Assembly: GCA_034008185.1 (NCBI GenBank)
Contig: CM067084.1
Span: 61,456,599-61,520,598, forward strand
Length of the DNA: 64,000 nucleotides
Direction of reading: 5' to 3'
Origin: Gorsachius magnificus
Taxonomy: Eukaryota; Chordata; Aves; Pelecaniformes; Ardeidae
This document shows, in pieces, positions 50,633 through 62,600 of this stretch (positions within the stretch are counted from its first letter, which is position 1; each line of letters begins with the position of its first letter). The position numbers and the translations under genes were made by a program. Under the pieces are notes generated by a model. That model had not been told where the DNA came from and did not search any database. It saw nothing but the letters and a program-made list of their open reading frames with translations.

Positions 50633-51872
50633 TTATTACTGATAATTATTCAGCAGCAGGACAAATTAGATTACCTTTGTAGTTTCAGGTTTAGTTTGCA
50701 AACTAGAAAAATAAATACAAAGCATTTAATGAAGGAAATAGGAGAATTACATTAAAAGAAAATAAATTTTCTACTTGCATACATTTCTCAAATGAGTCAT
50801 GTAAATCTTAATAATACATTTTAAAGTATGAACAAAATTTTTCTTACAACATGGAAAAATTTTTTTAAGGTATTAATATTGTGAAGTTTGAATTGTCAGA
50901 AACAGAAAATAAAAGTAAATATTGAATACTGAACAGTTTATTTCTTGAAACATTTTAGAAACCATTCCACAAAAATAACTTCATGCAATAGTATAATTTT
51001 GAGCAGGGTTTATCTGGAAATTAGAGAATGGTTGTGTAGAACTGTAGATGTTACCACCTTTGTTAATAAACCTAGTTCACAACTTCCATCAAGAACCACA
51101 GAAAAATCTTTTAAGAAGAAAACGTCCCTGGGCTGACCTCACACTTGGTTAAGATAAAGAGAAGTCTTGCAAGCCATAGAAAAGTAGCCCTTTTAAAAGT
51201 TTTTATTTCCCTACGAATAAAATAAAATAAAAATATAAGAACATATTTTTCCTCATTTGCCTCAGCTTTACAGGCAATGCACAAACCACCAAGTTTACTG
51301 AGGTATATAATTAGTAGTTAGAGAAAACTTTTCTCTCTCACACTTGCTTTCCTGTGTTAGAATTTGTGAACTATATTTTTATCTGTAAAACTTATTTACA
51401 ATTTTATAATTTACAATTATAATTTGTGTATTATTTTGCAAATACACGTTTTTGTGTTCAAGACAAGTAATTTATGCAGAATTCAGTTCTAATATTGTAT
51501 TCTATTTAATAAATACACATTTCTAGATGGAATACTCTTTTTGTCTTCAGAAGAACAATCTATCCATTAATTTTCCATTAATGGTTCCAGAAAATTAGCT
51601 TTGGGCACAATACATGCCAAGAAATATATGGAAACAGACACTTTGCATATTTAACAAAAAAACTTAAATGCTTTTCTATTCATTTAAAAAAAAAAACAGA
51701 TAAATACTTCTAATTCATTTAATGATAATCTGTGCTTTGTTTCTCATTGAATATGATGGCATATATAGTGTAATGAGATTTTAACGTTTCTACTTGACCT
51801 GCAGCATATTTTTCTACCTAAAGAGTGAATTTCACTGATTGACACTGTTCCTGTAAAAGAGACACCTCTTAC

Positions 51873-51905
51873 CTTCAGGACGATATGATTTATATTCCTC
51901 TAATA
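51873..51905 (-). other. Candidate 33-nt coding exon
   Basis: On the minus strand an excellent acceptor (gcagtctttctcttacag) and a strong donor (CCTGAAG|GTAAGAGG) enclose 33 nt. They read LEEYKSYRPE in the frame that enters with two bases and leaves with one. That exit phase is compatible with joining to the segment starting at 50625, where the junction codon would be GTT (Val). The larger 94-codon ATG frame around it is mostly intronic-looking. Short in-frame exons just before a membrane-span exon occur in real genes, but nothing here proves transcription. Confidence 0.22.
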
Positions 51906-52238
51906 CTGTAAGAGAAAGACTGCTATGCATAAAGTGCATTGCATTATTTTTTTTAAATTCTTTATAAAAATACAACATCACAGATGACTCAGAAATGCAT
52001 AAGTGAAATAGAAAAGATGTTGCTTCCAAGTGGAAGATGAAGTAATTAAAGTTGGTGTCAAATTTCAATAAGTAATCATGCACTGCTAGAAATGATAGAT
52101 TAATTATGACTTTCATTTTTCAGGTAATCTGGTAATCAATCTTTATTTTCTAGGTATGTATGCTTCCTTCTCAAGTGAAAGATCAGGAATATACTGACAA
52201 CTTGTTAAAAGTGTGATAGGTGATTTATTTTGTGATTA

Positions 52239-52280
52239 GGAAAAAGAAAAAAAAAAAAGAAAAAAAGGAAAAAGGAAGGA
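52239..52280. repeat. A/G-rich low-complexity tract
   Basis: A runs separated by single or double G, ending in ggaaaaaggaagga. Confidence 0.8.
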
Positions 52281-54839
52281 ATGTGCACCTTAGCTGCCAT
52301 AGTAATCTTCCACAGCCATGCCTGGAATCATTTAGACAAAATACAGATGGTTAGTAGGCTACCACATGCACTTCTTGACTGCTTCATCTGAAGTTAATGG
52401 TTATGAAGCATTACTGTTAATCAAGGGTTTACACAATCAGATCATTGTGCTCTTGTGACAACTGAACATTTGATTTATGCTGGCAGACTTTAAAAACTGT
52501 TGTGAAACTATGCAGTGAACCCTAATGAAGAAAGTGAGGGGGAAAGAAATGCTTTTACCCATAAACCAGCTACATTTTTCTTTTTAAAGGTCAATCAATG
52601 ACAGCATGTACTTTTTCAATACTGAGAAGCAGCAATAAATTCCTTTCACCATACATGGTGGATCAGGTACACTGCTGGGTGAGTTTTAATTCAAAAAAAT
52701 CATAGTAAGTGACCTTCTTTTTAAAATAATCTTTGTTTATCTTGACAGAGAGATAGCTTATATGACAGTTTTCTTAAATTTCCACAATGCCGATATTTCT
52801 TGTCAAACTGTCAATCAAAAAGAATTTATATTAAAATCCTTCATTCTTCAAAACTCTTCTGATATAGAAGTTCAAATATTGTCCATAGTGAGATGGAAAT
52901 CTATAAAGTCTAAGCCATGCTATGTACTAGAAGATCAATTTTTAATCAAGATAGGTAAACATTTGAAGAAAAGAACCAAACCATGTGTTGTTTGCACATT
53001 TGGCCAAATCCTAGGGTGATTACAAACCTATAGGAGTTTGAATGAGTAAAGGTTGAGTAAAAACTAAGTAAGAACTTAAGGATATGATTCATATAGGCAT
53101 ATTTTATCATTGTTCTGGAGTATCTTGAAGTACAACTTCTAAAATTGCTTCCTATATTGGTAGATGTGGTGGCAGAACTTAGAGTGAGCTTCATCCTGAT
53201 GTAAAGGATAATGAAACTCCAGAAGAGAAAGGAGGCTGGCAAAGAGACAAGGACTTTGCAGGTACATTGTAGCTATAGAGACTGCTATAAATCTAAAGCT
53301 ACTTTAATTCTTTGGGTACAACTAAATTCAGAGCAATCATTGTCCTAAGGTGTAGATTTCCTCTCTTTACATCACATAGACTAGTTATTCAAGCAAAGTA
53401 ATACGGATTTTTAATTACTGAAGCTAATTAGAGTTTCAATTTATTTACACCTGTCCTTTAAATATAAAATAAGTTTATTAATTCCATTGTCTTATTCTCA
53501 TTTCTAATGAAAACAGCGATAACATGTAATTAGCATAAATGCTAAACCAGACAGTATTTTGCTAAAGTTGGTGTTGAATTTGGCTGTTTATGTTAGTTTA
53601 TCCTTGGTTCTGAAACTCTTTAGTTTTTTAAAAAAATAGGGATATTGCAATATATACCATATTGGAGTATGGTAAAAAGAAGCTTAAGTGTGGCACAGTG
53701 AATAACAAAAACCTGTATTATCTAAGAAACTTGAAGAATATGTTTTATTGATTAAACTAAATGAAAAAAAAAAACCAAACCTGGGGCAATAATAATACTA
53801 CAAGATACTTTTGTGGGCAATATTCTAGCTAATTATGCTGCCAGATATAGTTAGAAGAATTAACATGGCAGTTAAAAGTTCATGGCTGGTGCTCTCTGTC
53901 TGTTTTATGCAAGGCCAGCCAGGAAGTTGCCTTGTCAATTACAATTAAGGTGTTAACACAATGTTTTAAGGCCACAAATGCTTTAGCACAGTGGAGTAAG
54001 GTAGACACATGCGGTTATAACATTAAGACTTTACTTAATGTTTAGATAAAGGTTATTTGAATGTTTAACTGCTTGTAAATTGAATTGAGTTTGTGACCAA
54101 CAAGGTGTCTTGATTAACTGACATTTTGTATGTTATGACATGTATGTTAGTGAAAAGAGATATAGAAAGAATGACAGGTTGCTCCCATATTTGTATTTCA
54201 ACTAACAGAAGTTGGCTGATGTCCCAGCAGAGGACCAGGCTGGTATAGTTTTGTTATGACATATTTTGGGTGAAGGAAAATGGAACTGAAGCACTCCTGG
54301 AACCTCCCTACTTATATAAAATCACCATTTAGATTCCACACAGCTTTCTTCTCTCCTCCATCCCATTCACTTACACACATAACATGCACACACATAAATA
54401 CAGGGAGTGGATGGTACCTGCTTGACCCTTGCTGATGGAAGATTAACCCATTCTCAATTTTGAGACTTTGTATGTAGGATGACCACCAATTTTTGGCCTA
54501 TTTCAGGAGAAATAATAATTAAAAAGGAGCTTATATTTGAAGTCATGATGTATTTGCTGTATGTAGCAAATGTGTCTCAGAAATGCACACCCCAAACAGT
54601 GCCTGAAAACCAATATATCCTTTAACAAGAGAAAGGTAATAGTAGTTTACTAATCTGTCTTCTGATGAGCCTGTTTCTGTACTAGTTTTGAGGTTTGGGT
54701 TTGTTTGGGTTTTTTCAATGTGTTTAAATGCTTTATAGAAAAAGCCATAGTCAGCTCCTTGATTATTTAAACTGATACTAAGCTATGTAAACTATTGTTT
54801 AAACTATTTAAACAAAGACTGTTTCCTGGGAATTCTTCT

Positions 54840-55340
54840 CTAGAAAGATTCAAGGACCCTGAGGACATCCTTACTCCAGGGGGTAAGGTATGGAGTTTGG
54901 ATGGCTGAGGCCAAGGTCAGCTCCTTCCTTGATAAGATACTGTGAAGGGAATAAGAAGTGAGGGCCAACTCCTCCTTTTCTTGGGAGCTGCATTTAAACT
55001 GAGGTTCTACTGCTGACCCCACCTGTGTTACACTGCAGCTGCAGCTGTGCCCGGTTTGCCTCCCTGACCCTGACTGCAGCTTGCTGGTTTGGCTTCCTGG
55101 CTTGCCCTCAGACCTGACTCTTCACTGCAGCCTTGCTGGGTGATCACTTGGCCCCTGTAGTGTCTGATATGATCCCTGTTTCTGGACCTGGTCCTGACCC
55201 AGGCTTGCTGCCCTGCATCCCTTGTCCTTGTTGGTGCAACCATTGATCTCCCCTGCCCTGCTACTGTGCTCAGCTCTCAGCTTACCTTCTCCTAGGAAGC
55301 AGCTAACCCTCACTGCCCTTGGCAATTTTGTCCTATGCTC
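54840..55340. repeat. Unclassified GC-rich repeat-like block with internal degenerate units
   Basis: This block of about 500 bp is markedly GC-richer than its flanks. It contains a recurring phrase of the form ctgac...ctgcagc.ttgctgg near 55068-55087, 55112-55139 and 55192-55216, so spacing is roughly 45-80 bp. The low CpG and high CTG/CAG content suggest an old methylated repeat, perhaps an LTR or DNA-transposon remnant, but I recognise no family. Open frames of 60-71 codons on the minus strand are composition artefacts. Confidence 0.45.
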
Positions 55341-55617
55341 TCAGCCCTCTAAATAGATGCATCCATTTGCAAACAGCTTTACATTACCAATAGTATCCTG
55401 AGAAAATCTGTAGTTTGCACATATGCGTGGTTCATAACACATGTGAGTATCTTCCATTTCTTATCGAGGAGGTAAGTGATCTCCCCTCCATTTGTAGGTG
55501 CTTCTAACAGTATCATGCTGTTCTTGCTAATGATCATGCCCTCTTCTCTGTCACCTCTCCTGATCTTTCTGCTCCTCACACTTCTCTGCTCATACAGTTC
55601 AATTTCTGATTTATAGC

Positions 55618-55632
55618 TTTTTTTTTTTTTTT
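55618..55632. repeat. Poly(T) tract, 15 bases
   Basis: An uninterrupted T run. Confidence 0.85.
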
Positions 55633-56802
55633 AATGTGAGGTTATGTAGGGAATGCAGATTAGAGTTTCAGCTTGTGAGTGCCATAAAGGAACGTAGTTG
55701 TTTCTTGCATTTATCCCAATAACCTTCAGCAAGGTAACACACAACCTCTAGTAATACCTCAGTTGAAATAAAGTGAACTCCTTGTCTCTGTAAATTAATT
55801 TTATCTAGTACTTGTGTGTAGACTTAGGAGCTTCTTAACTGATCTTATGTTAGAAAAAAAAAAATTGGAGGTGCCTTCCTTGCCTTTGGAACACTTGTTT
55901 GAATTTCCTGTACTTTAATCAAGCAGGACTGAAATGACTAAAGAAAGGACTTGTTAAAAAAATAATGAATGAAAACAAACTCATAATAATTTAGTAAGAG
56001 AAAAGAGGAACCTCTCTGCCCAGTCACTTGTTCAGCGTTTTTCCATTAACTAGTCCAAAAGATCATCAGACCTAGAGCTTGAGGACTGGTGCATTATGCA
56101 ATATATGTATGTTTCCTAATGCTTTTGTATTCCCCACAAGCAATAGGAAGCTTATATGATGCAGCTAGTTAGTATCAGTTTTACCCAGTCATACCTGAAA
56201 GCAGAGAACCTTTGCCCTCAGATCACAGAATTTCTACTTATAAAAGAACAAAGTAAAAGACCAAGGCTTGCAAGTGACTGTAATACAGCAAACTCAAGAA
56301 TATGTGGGTGTTTCTACTAGATGCTTTGAGTACTGTGGTTCTTTTGTTCACTTAAGGGCAGTAAAGCTTATTATTGTCCTCTTAAGTTCAATCAAAATGG
56401 TTCAAAGATGATAAATCAGTGGGAGTGAGGCAAAAGGGCCTTGTTTGAACACCTATTTATTATGCAGAGAGCAGAACTGTGGTGTCATGACTGCTTTATC
56501 TGATCAGCTGTATCTTCTAATGGAAACTTGAAGATAAAGCCCCAAAATAGCTTAGGAAAGGGAAACTGTGAATCCTCACTTGTACATGTCTGGTTCTTAA
56601 GGTACTGTTTTAAGTTTCCATACCCAATTCACAAGGAGATTTAGGTGCTTCAGAATTAGGTTCAAAAGAGCCAACATTTGAGCCATCTTCAAAAAATTCA
56701 GACTGTGGCATTGCCTAAAGGTAACCAACAGGGACAAGAATAATGAAGCAAAATTAATTGAAATGTAAACTTTTATCACTTCAAGAACTGGTTTGGTGAG
56801 GG

Positions 56803-56847
56803 GTTTTTTTCCTTCTTTTTTCTTTTTTTTTTTTTTTTCTTCTTTTC
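56803..56847. repeat. T/C-rich low-complexity tract
   Basis: T runs interrupted by CC, C and CTTC. Pyrimidine-only over most of its length. Confidence 0.8.
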
Positions 56848-59065
56848 TGGAGCTAGAATTTATTCTGAATCTGAAATCTCTGCTCAACCTGAGACGGAAT
56901 TAAACCAAGTATATATTTTCAGCTACCACTTCAGAAGAGAGATATAACTAAAAATTTGTAAAATTACATATTTAACAATGTCAGCCCTAAAAACTCTGGA
57001 TATAAATGGACATTTCAGGGTTCTTCTTGGCTATCTTGGTACATTAGTTTTCCACCCCTCATAAGAAGAATAGTGGATCTCTACTTCTTTTCCTTTCATT
57101 CCTTACTCTTTCAGCCTGTTAGGATTAAGAAGGCAAGAAATTTAGGGATGAAGAATAAAACAACTGTGTGAAAATGCAAGAAATCTTATTATGGGATACC
57201 AAGGTATTCCATACTGGGGCCAGAGGTAAATCTTTTCTTCAGGTTTTGAAAGGTTTTAAGGTTTTGCTTGATTAATTTTAACTAGAGCGATCAATTTCTC
57301 TTCTGTCCTGTCAGATTTCTAACCCACCTAAAATCTGTATTTTTTTTTAGAGGTATATAAATCAATTGCTGCTAAAGTATAATTTAACTTTACACTATTA
57401 TGTCTATTTTATTTTCTGAAATTTAAAGAGAAATCTTATATATAAAATAAATTGAAAACACATCTTTTCTTGTTTCTGTATTATGGCAGCTATGTAATGA
57501 TTTATCTAATCTCACCATGTAACATTCAAGAAGCACTTTTTATATTAGAAAATTAATTTGCAAAAAACTTTTATAGTATTCTCTTATTTTTCTCTCTGAC
57601 ATTACTGAAAGTCTCTAGAGGAAGAGAGAAATAAAATCTTTACAAAAATATCTTAATCTTTCCCTAGTATTTACTTTAAATGATTCCATCTATGTAGTAA
57701 ATCTAATAATTTGCATTGGTAATTAAAATTAAAATTACACTAAGATAAGAGAGAAGCAAAACATAAACCCAGAGTTTCCTTCTACTTTTATAACTGGTGT
57801 TTAAGTGAAGAAATAACCAGAGTTATTCAGCTGAGAGGTTGACCAACCTCATGCAGCATGAGGCTGATCAGTTTACTTTGAGTCTTCAATCTTTCCTATT
57901 TTGTTGTAACTCTTTTATTATCAATAAAATAAAGCTGGAGGTTTCTAGAAAACGCAAAGTCCATAGCAGATCAATAGTACAGATAATGTTGTCACATTGC
58001 CTGAGCCTTGTGCACATTTGGCTGCTTTTCAGTTGGCCAGTTTCTTCTGCTTTATGAATACCAAATTTAGAATAAGATCTTGAGCAGCAAATGTGCAAAT
58101 ACACTCATCTCTTCTCCCTATCCTACCCTGCTTTCTTTTTTAAAGATTTTATTTTCCATTATTGCAGACAATACTGAGGTCAAGCTGGGACCATTAGTCA
58201 TAGTTACCTGCCTGACAACTGAACTAAGATAAACAGAAAACATCAGTTTTGTACTGATAGTCTTTCCATAAGTGCATATTCTCCTGAAAGATGTAAAATA
58301 ACATGTCAAAGATTCTTTCCAAAAAAATGTTCAAGAGTAAGCACTATAAAGAGGATGCTGATGTAAAATGTTAACTCTAATTACTTATTAAATGGAAACA
58401 ATTATTCCAGCTCCACATATCTAAAATACGGGGTTTAACTGTTGCAGATTAACCACAGTCTTATTAGTGCCCACTTCTTTCCTTAAGCTACGTATGGTCC
58501 AGACTATACTGTTTTAATTCCATGGTCAAGATATTTCAGTAGGCTCATTGCTTTCCGTGCACTTTAGATCATACAAACACTGCCAGCTCATGCAAGAAAT
58601 TCATAGTGAAATTCAGTGGCATGAAGTCCCTTCTTCATCTTTTCTTGGTTTCAAGTCTGAATAGCAAATTTAAAAAAAAAAAGGTAAAATGTGCCAGCAC
58701 TCTAAACCAAATCCTATTTTGTTAATTCATTACATAAATTACAGAACATTGTCCAAATTCTTCTTGGGAATTTACCATAGGTAGGAATTATTTTATAGGA
58801 AAATAAACAAATTTGGCTCTAGACAATTTTTATTTAATAAGAAGGCAATAACTATGGATATTTAGTAGGAAAAATGATCTGTTCAGTTGACACTGTATTC
58901 TTTCTATTATTTTTTTAAATGAATTTAAAATTGTGGTTTTTTTGTTTTGTTTGTCTGATTCTTTTCCGACAGAGAGTAACAGTAAGTGGAATCGAACTGT
59001 TATCCTTGAAAATTATTATAATATTGGAGAAATAATAAGCCAGCTGTTTCAGGCCAGTATGACGG

Positions 59066-59619
59066 TGTCCTGGTTTCATCTGGGACAGAGCTAATTTTCT
59101 TCCTAGTAGCTGGTATAGTGCTGTGTTTTGGACTTAGCATGAGAATAATGTTGATAACACAGTGATGTTTTAGTTGTTGTTGAGCAGTGCTTACACTAAG
59201 TCAAGGACTTCTCAGCTTCTCATTCTGCCCTGCCAGTGAGGAGGCTGGAGGTGCACAAGAAGCTGGGAGGGGACACAATCAGGACAGCTGACCCCAACTA
59301 GCCAAAGGGATATTCTATACCATATGACATCATGCTGAACAAAATAATGGAGGCACTTGGCCAGGGGTGCACAGCCACTGCTCAGGAACTGGCTGGGCAT
59401 CAGTCAGCATGTGGTGAGCAATTGCATTGTGCATCATTTGTTCTGTATTTTCTTTTATCGTTATTATTATTTTCCCTTCCTTTTCTGTCCTATTAAATTG
59501 CCTTTATCTCAACTCATGAGTTTTACCTTTTTTTCTGATTCACTCCCCCATCCCACTGGGGGAGGGAGCGAGCAAATGGCTATGTGGTGTTTAGCTGCCT
59601 GTTGGGTTAAACCATGACA
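59066..59619 (+). mobile_element. Solo LTR, plus orientation, same family as the 40.6 kb LTR
   Basis: It begins TGTCCTGGTTTCATC and ends GTTAAACCATGACA, giving TG...CA ends with partly inverted termini. It aligns end to end with the reverse complement of 40601-41151, with many substitutions and a few small indels, including extra bases near 59236-59247. The TATA box is degraded (aacaaaataatgg) but ATTAAA is present. The flanking pentamers gacgg and tacag agree at only three of five positions, so the target-site duplication is decayed or absent. There is no internal retroviral sequence. The 86-codon frame at 59357-59617 is an LTR artefact. Confidence 0.92.
59492..59497 (+). terminator. Poly(A) signal ATTAAA in the LTR
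   Basis: ATTAAA lies in tcctattaaattgcctttatctc, the conserved R-region context of this LTR family. Confidence 0.6.
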
Positions 59620-62600
59620 TACAGGTGAATCACTTGTGAACTTACAGTGTTGGATTTACAGTATGTACACAGATTAAACCTACATCGTGAGTCTAGTAGA
59701 TTATTTTGTATTTGAACATTAAACTCAATTCTAGAGCAATCCAACAAGCTTAGTCTCCTTGAGTTGTTTTGGGAAGAGCACCTATGAATTATTAGAATTA
59801 TATTTAAAAGTCTAGAGATTCATTTGTATTACCGAGTTTATTTCCAAACAAGGTATCATTTAGGTGAATGCTCAAGGAGGAATTGGTACTATGAAGCTTA
59901 AAACTGATGTGTTGGGAGGTAAAGACCTTAATATAAGAAACAGTTAAGACTGTAGTGCGTATGATGTATGCTATGTAATATTTGTAGTAAAGTTGTTTTA
60001 CAACTGTGGAAAAAGGAGTGAGAGATGTGAACTAGAAATGTCTTGATTTTGTGCATACTGATTTGGCTTTAAGTTAGGTATAGTTCTCTATGACTAACTG
60101 TAGTTCACATTATCTTTTTGGTTTTTTAATAGAGGGTAAGATTTAAATAAGTATGGATAGTGATAGATATGTAGGAAGGAGAGAACTTGGTGACAAGAAT
60201 ATTTTGTCTAAATGTAAAATGAATTATCATGCTACTCTCTGCAAAACTTTTTTTTGGAGGTTTTTGTTTTGGGGTTCTATGGTGATAGATGTTGATGTTG
60301 AGGGCTTTTAAACAAGATAAAGTGAGTAAATAAAAGTAAAACTGCAAGAGAAAAGTATGAGCACAAAAGAAACACTACATAGTGTTACTGAAATTAAGTT
60401 ACAACTTTCTGTCAGTTTTTAGCTTATCTAGCCTAGGCATAAAAAGGTTCAGTACAGATTAGCCATAGGTAGATGTGCAGAAATAAGTTATTACTGTCAC
60501 AGCTTCATATTTACAGCATTAATACGACAACAACAAGTTATGTATCTTAAAAATGCATTGGGAGAAGCCAAACAGAAATTCTGATGAAAATTCAAGTTGC
60601 CAAAACTCCTGATTCTCAGTGAAATTTCACATTGATTTTCTGCACAGATTTGGAGAAAGACAGGAACATAGATTTCATATGAAGCTTCTACTGTAACTGT
60701 ATGACACTATTTTCAAAAGCTAAACAAATTTTTTGGGAACATGACCATATTTATATTTATTTGAAAGGTATGTGTTACACTTAGATTCAAACAAGCTTAG
60801 ACCTCACTTAAAGGTCTGAAATCATGCAGATAAAATTAAGAAGTTGTTTCCCAATATACACCGGTTATTTGATAGGGTCTCACAATAACCCTGATCAATA
60901 TTTGTAGCTAAGTGTTCAACAACACCTAAGAGATGGCTATATATCACACAAGGAGAAATAGTACTGGAAATAATAGAATCCATCGGCAGAAGCTCCATTC
61001 AGGAGATACTAGTTTTGAGACATTTTGTGAATCTGAATACTCCTCAGGAAGTTTATTAGCCCCAGTAGAATCAGTAGGGTAAAGATAGATACTGCTGAAT
61101 GTCGTCAAAGTAATAGTGATTAATTAGCCTATTCCATTGGAAGATTGAAGCCAATGATAGATGGATGATAGGAATCAGTTTTGTGAGCAGGTAATCTCTC
61201 ATGAAAATCAGATTTCTAAGACAGATAGACTATAATTTTTAGGTAATCTTAGGCCCAAAGTTTCTCATATATTCACTGAACCCTGAACTAAGAAAGGCTT
61301 ACATGAATAAACCTAAAGAAGAAAATATTCTGTGTACGGTCAAAAATACAGTTTTTAAAAGATTATGAATATATCATTGCCTAGAAAATTAACTGAAAAA
61401 TTAATAACATTTACACATTTATAACCCACAATAAAGTATGTGCTATTCCTTATTGGTGATTAAAACGTAACCCTCTCAGCTAAGGGGGATGTATATATGT
61501 AAATTCTGTCTTGCACAAACAGCAGCATATGAATAGACATTTATATAAGAGGAAGCTTTCATTTCTTTCTTTTTGTCAACATACTGGCAACTATGTTTAA
61601 ATGCTATACTGCATATTATCCCGAAGGGTTGTTATTAAAACTCTCTCCAAGAGATGATATAATGAAAAGAAACAAAGTGCCTCACACATTGCATGAAAGC
61701 ATATCTGATTCTAACCATATATGAAATCTGTTTGCTTTAGCATTTTACAACCAGTATCACTGAGACAGTTTCACCTTTTAAAAATAACTTATATGCTTAC
61801 AATATATCTTTATATCTATCATAAAGTCATTAAACCAACTAAAACTCCTTTCTTACACAATTACAGATTATTTAAATGTAATGAGAAGATTTCTGGGTTT
61901 TATAGCAATATTTATTAAAGTACATCTAAAGTTACAAAAATAAGATCAGCATGCATGCAGTGCATTTAGTGATAAACTGAATTCAACTGCCTATCAATAC
62001 ATAACAGTGATACATTTAACTATTTGCCCTATTATAATTACTGTCATTTATTATATATGACTGTGACAACTCTGCATGAATGCATAATGTAGGAACAGTG
62101 CAAAAATGTTTTTTTTTTTTCCATTTTATTTCTCTGTGATATGAACTAGGACTCAGCTTCTGGGAATGTCTACATGATACTGTTCAGTCAGGTACACAAT
62201 CTCTTAAGCAGTGGGTTTGTGTTTCAGAAGTACATTAGCCACAATGATACATGGTATGATATAGGGTTATGTTATAGGTTCAGTTTGGTGAAAAAGATTA
62301 AGTATTATCATTCAATATGTGGTATGAAGGTGATGTATGTAAGGAAGAGGTTTTGTAAGCTGAACACAAGAATCTCAGAAGACCAAAGGAATCAACTTGT
62401 TCTGGCTGTGTATAGGCTGCAATGCATGCTATGCTTTGTTGTGAACATTATAGTCCTGGTAATATCATCAGAGTACACATTGGTAACATAAGCAGAGTAC
62501 TGCCTTTTGGTCAGATTGCCACACTTGCTTTTCTTGAAATTGAGGTAATAGAAAACATAGCTTCTGTTCTCTGAGAGCAACTGTTTCACATTTCTTTAGT

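Larger units (their letters stand above)
41326..59065. other. AT-rich noncoding stretch with exon-like leads
   Basis: About 17.7 kb without an intact gene. It contains simple repeats (42801-42826, 47797-47808, 52239-52280, 55618-55632, 56803-56847) and an unclassified GC-rich repeat at 54.84-55.34 kb. Several splice-bounded open segments are listed or discussed separately. Everything else is AT-rich with short ORFs and no recognisable domain. Confidence 0.65.

Noticed and set aside
62174..62491. 105-codon plus-strand frame
   Set aside because: Hydrophobic and Tyr-rich with no domain or splice support. Consistent with chance in AT-rich sequence.
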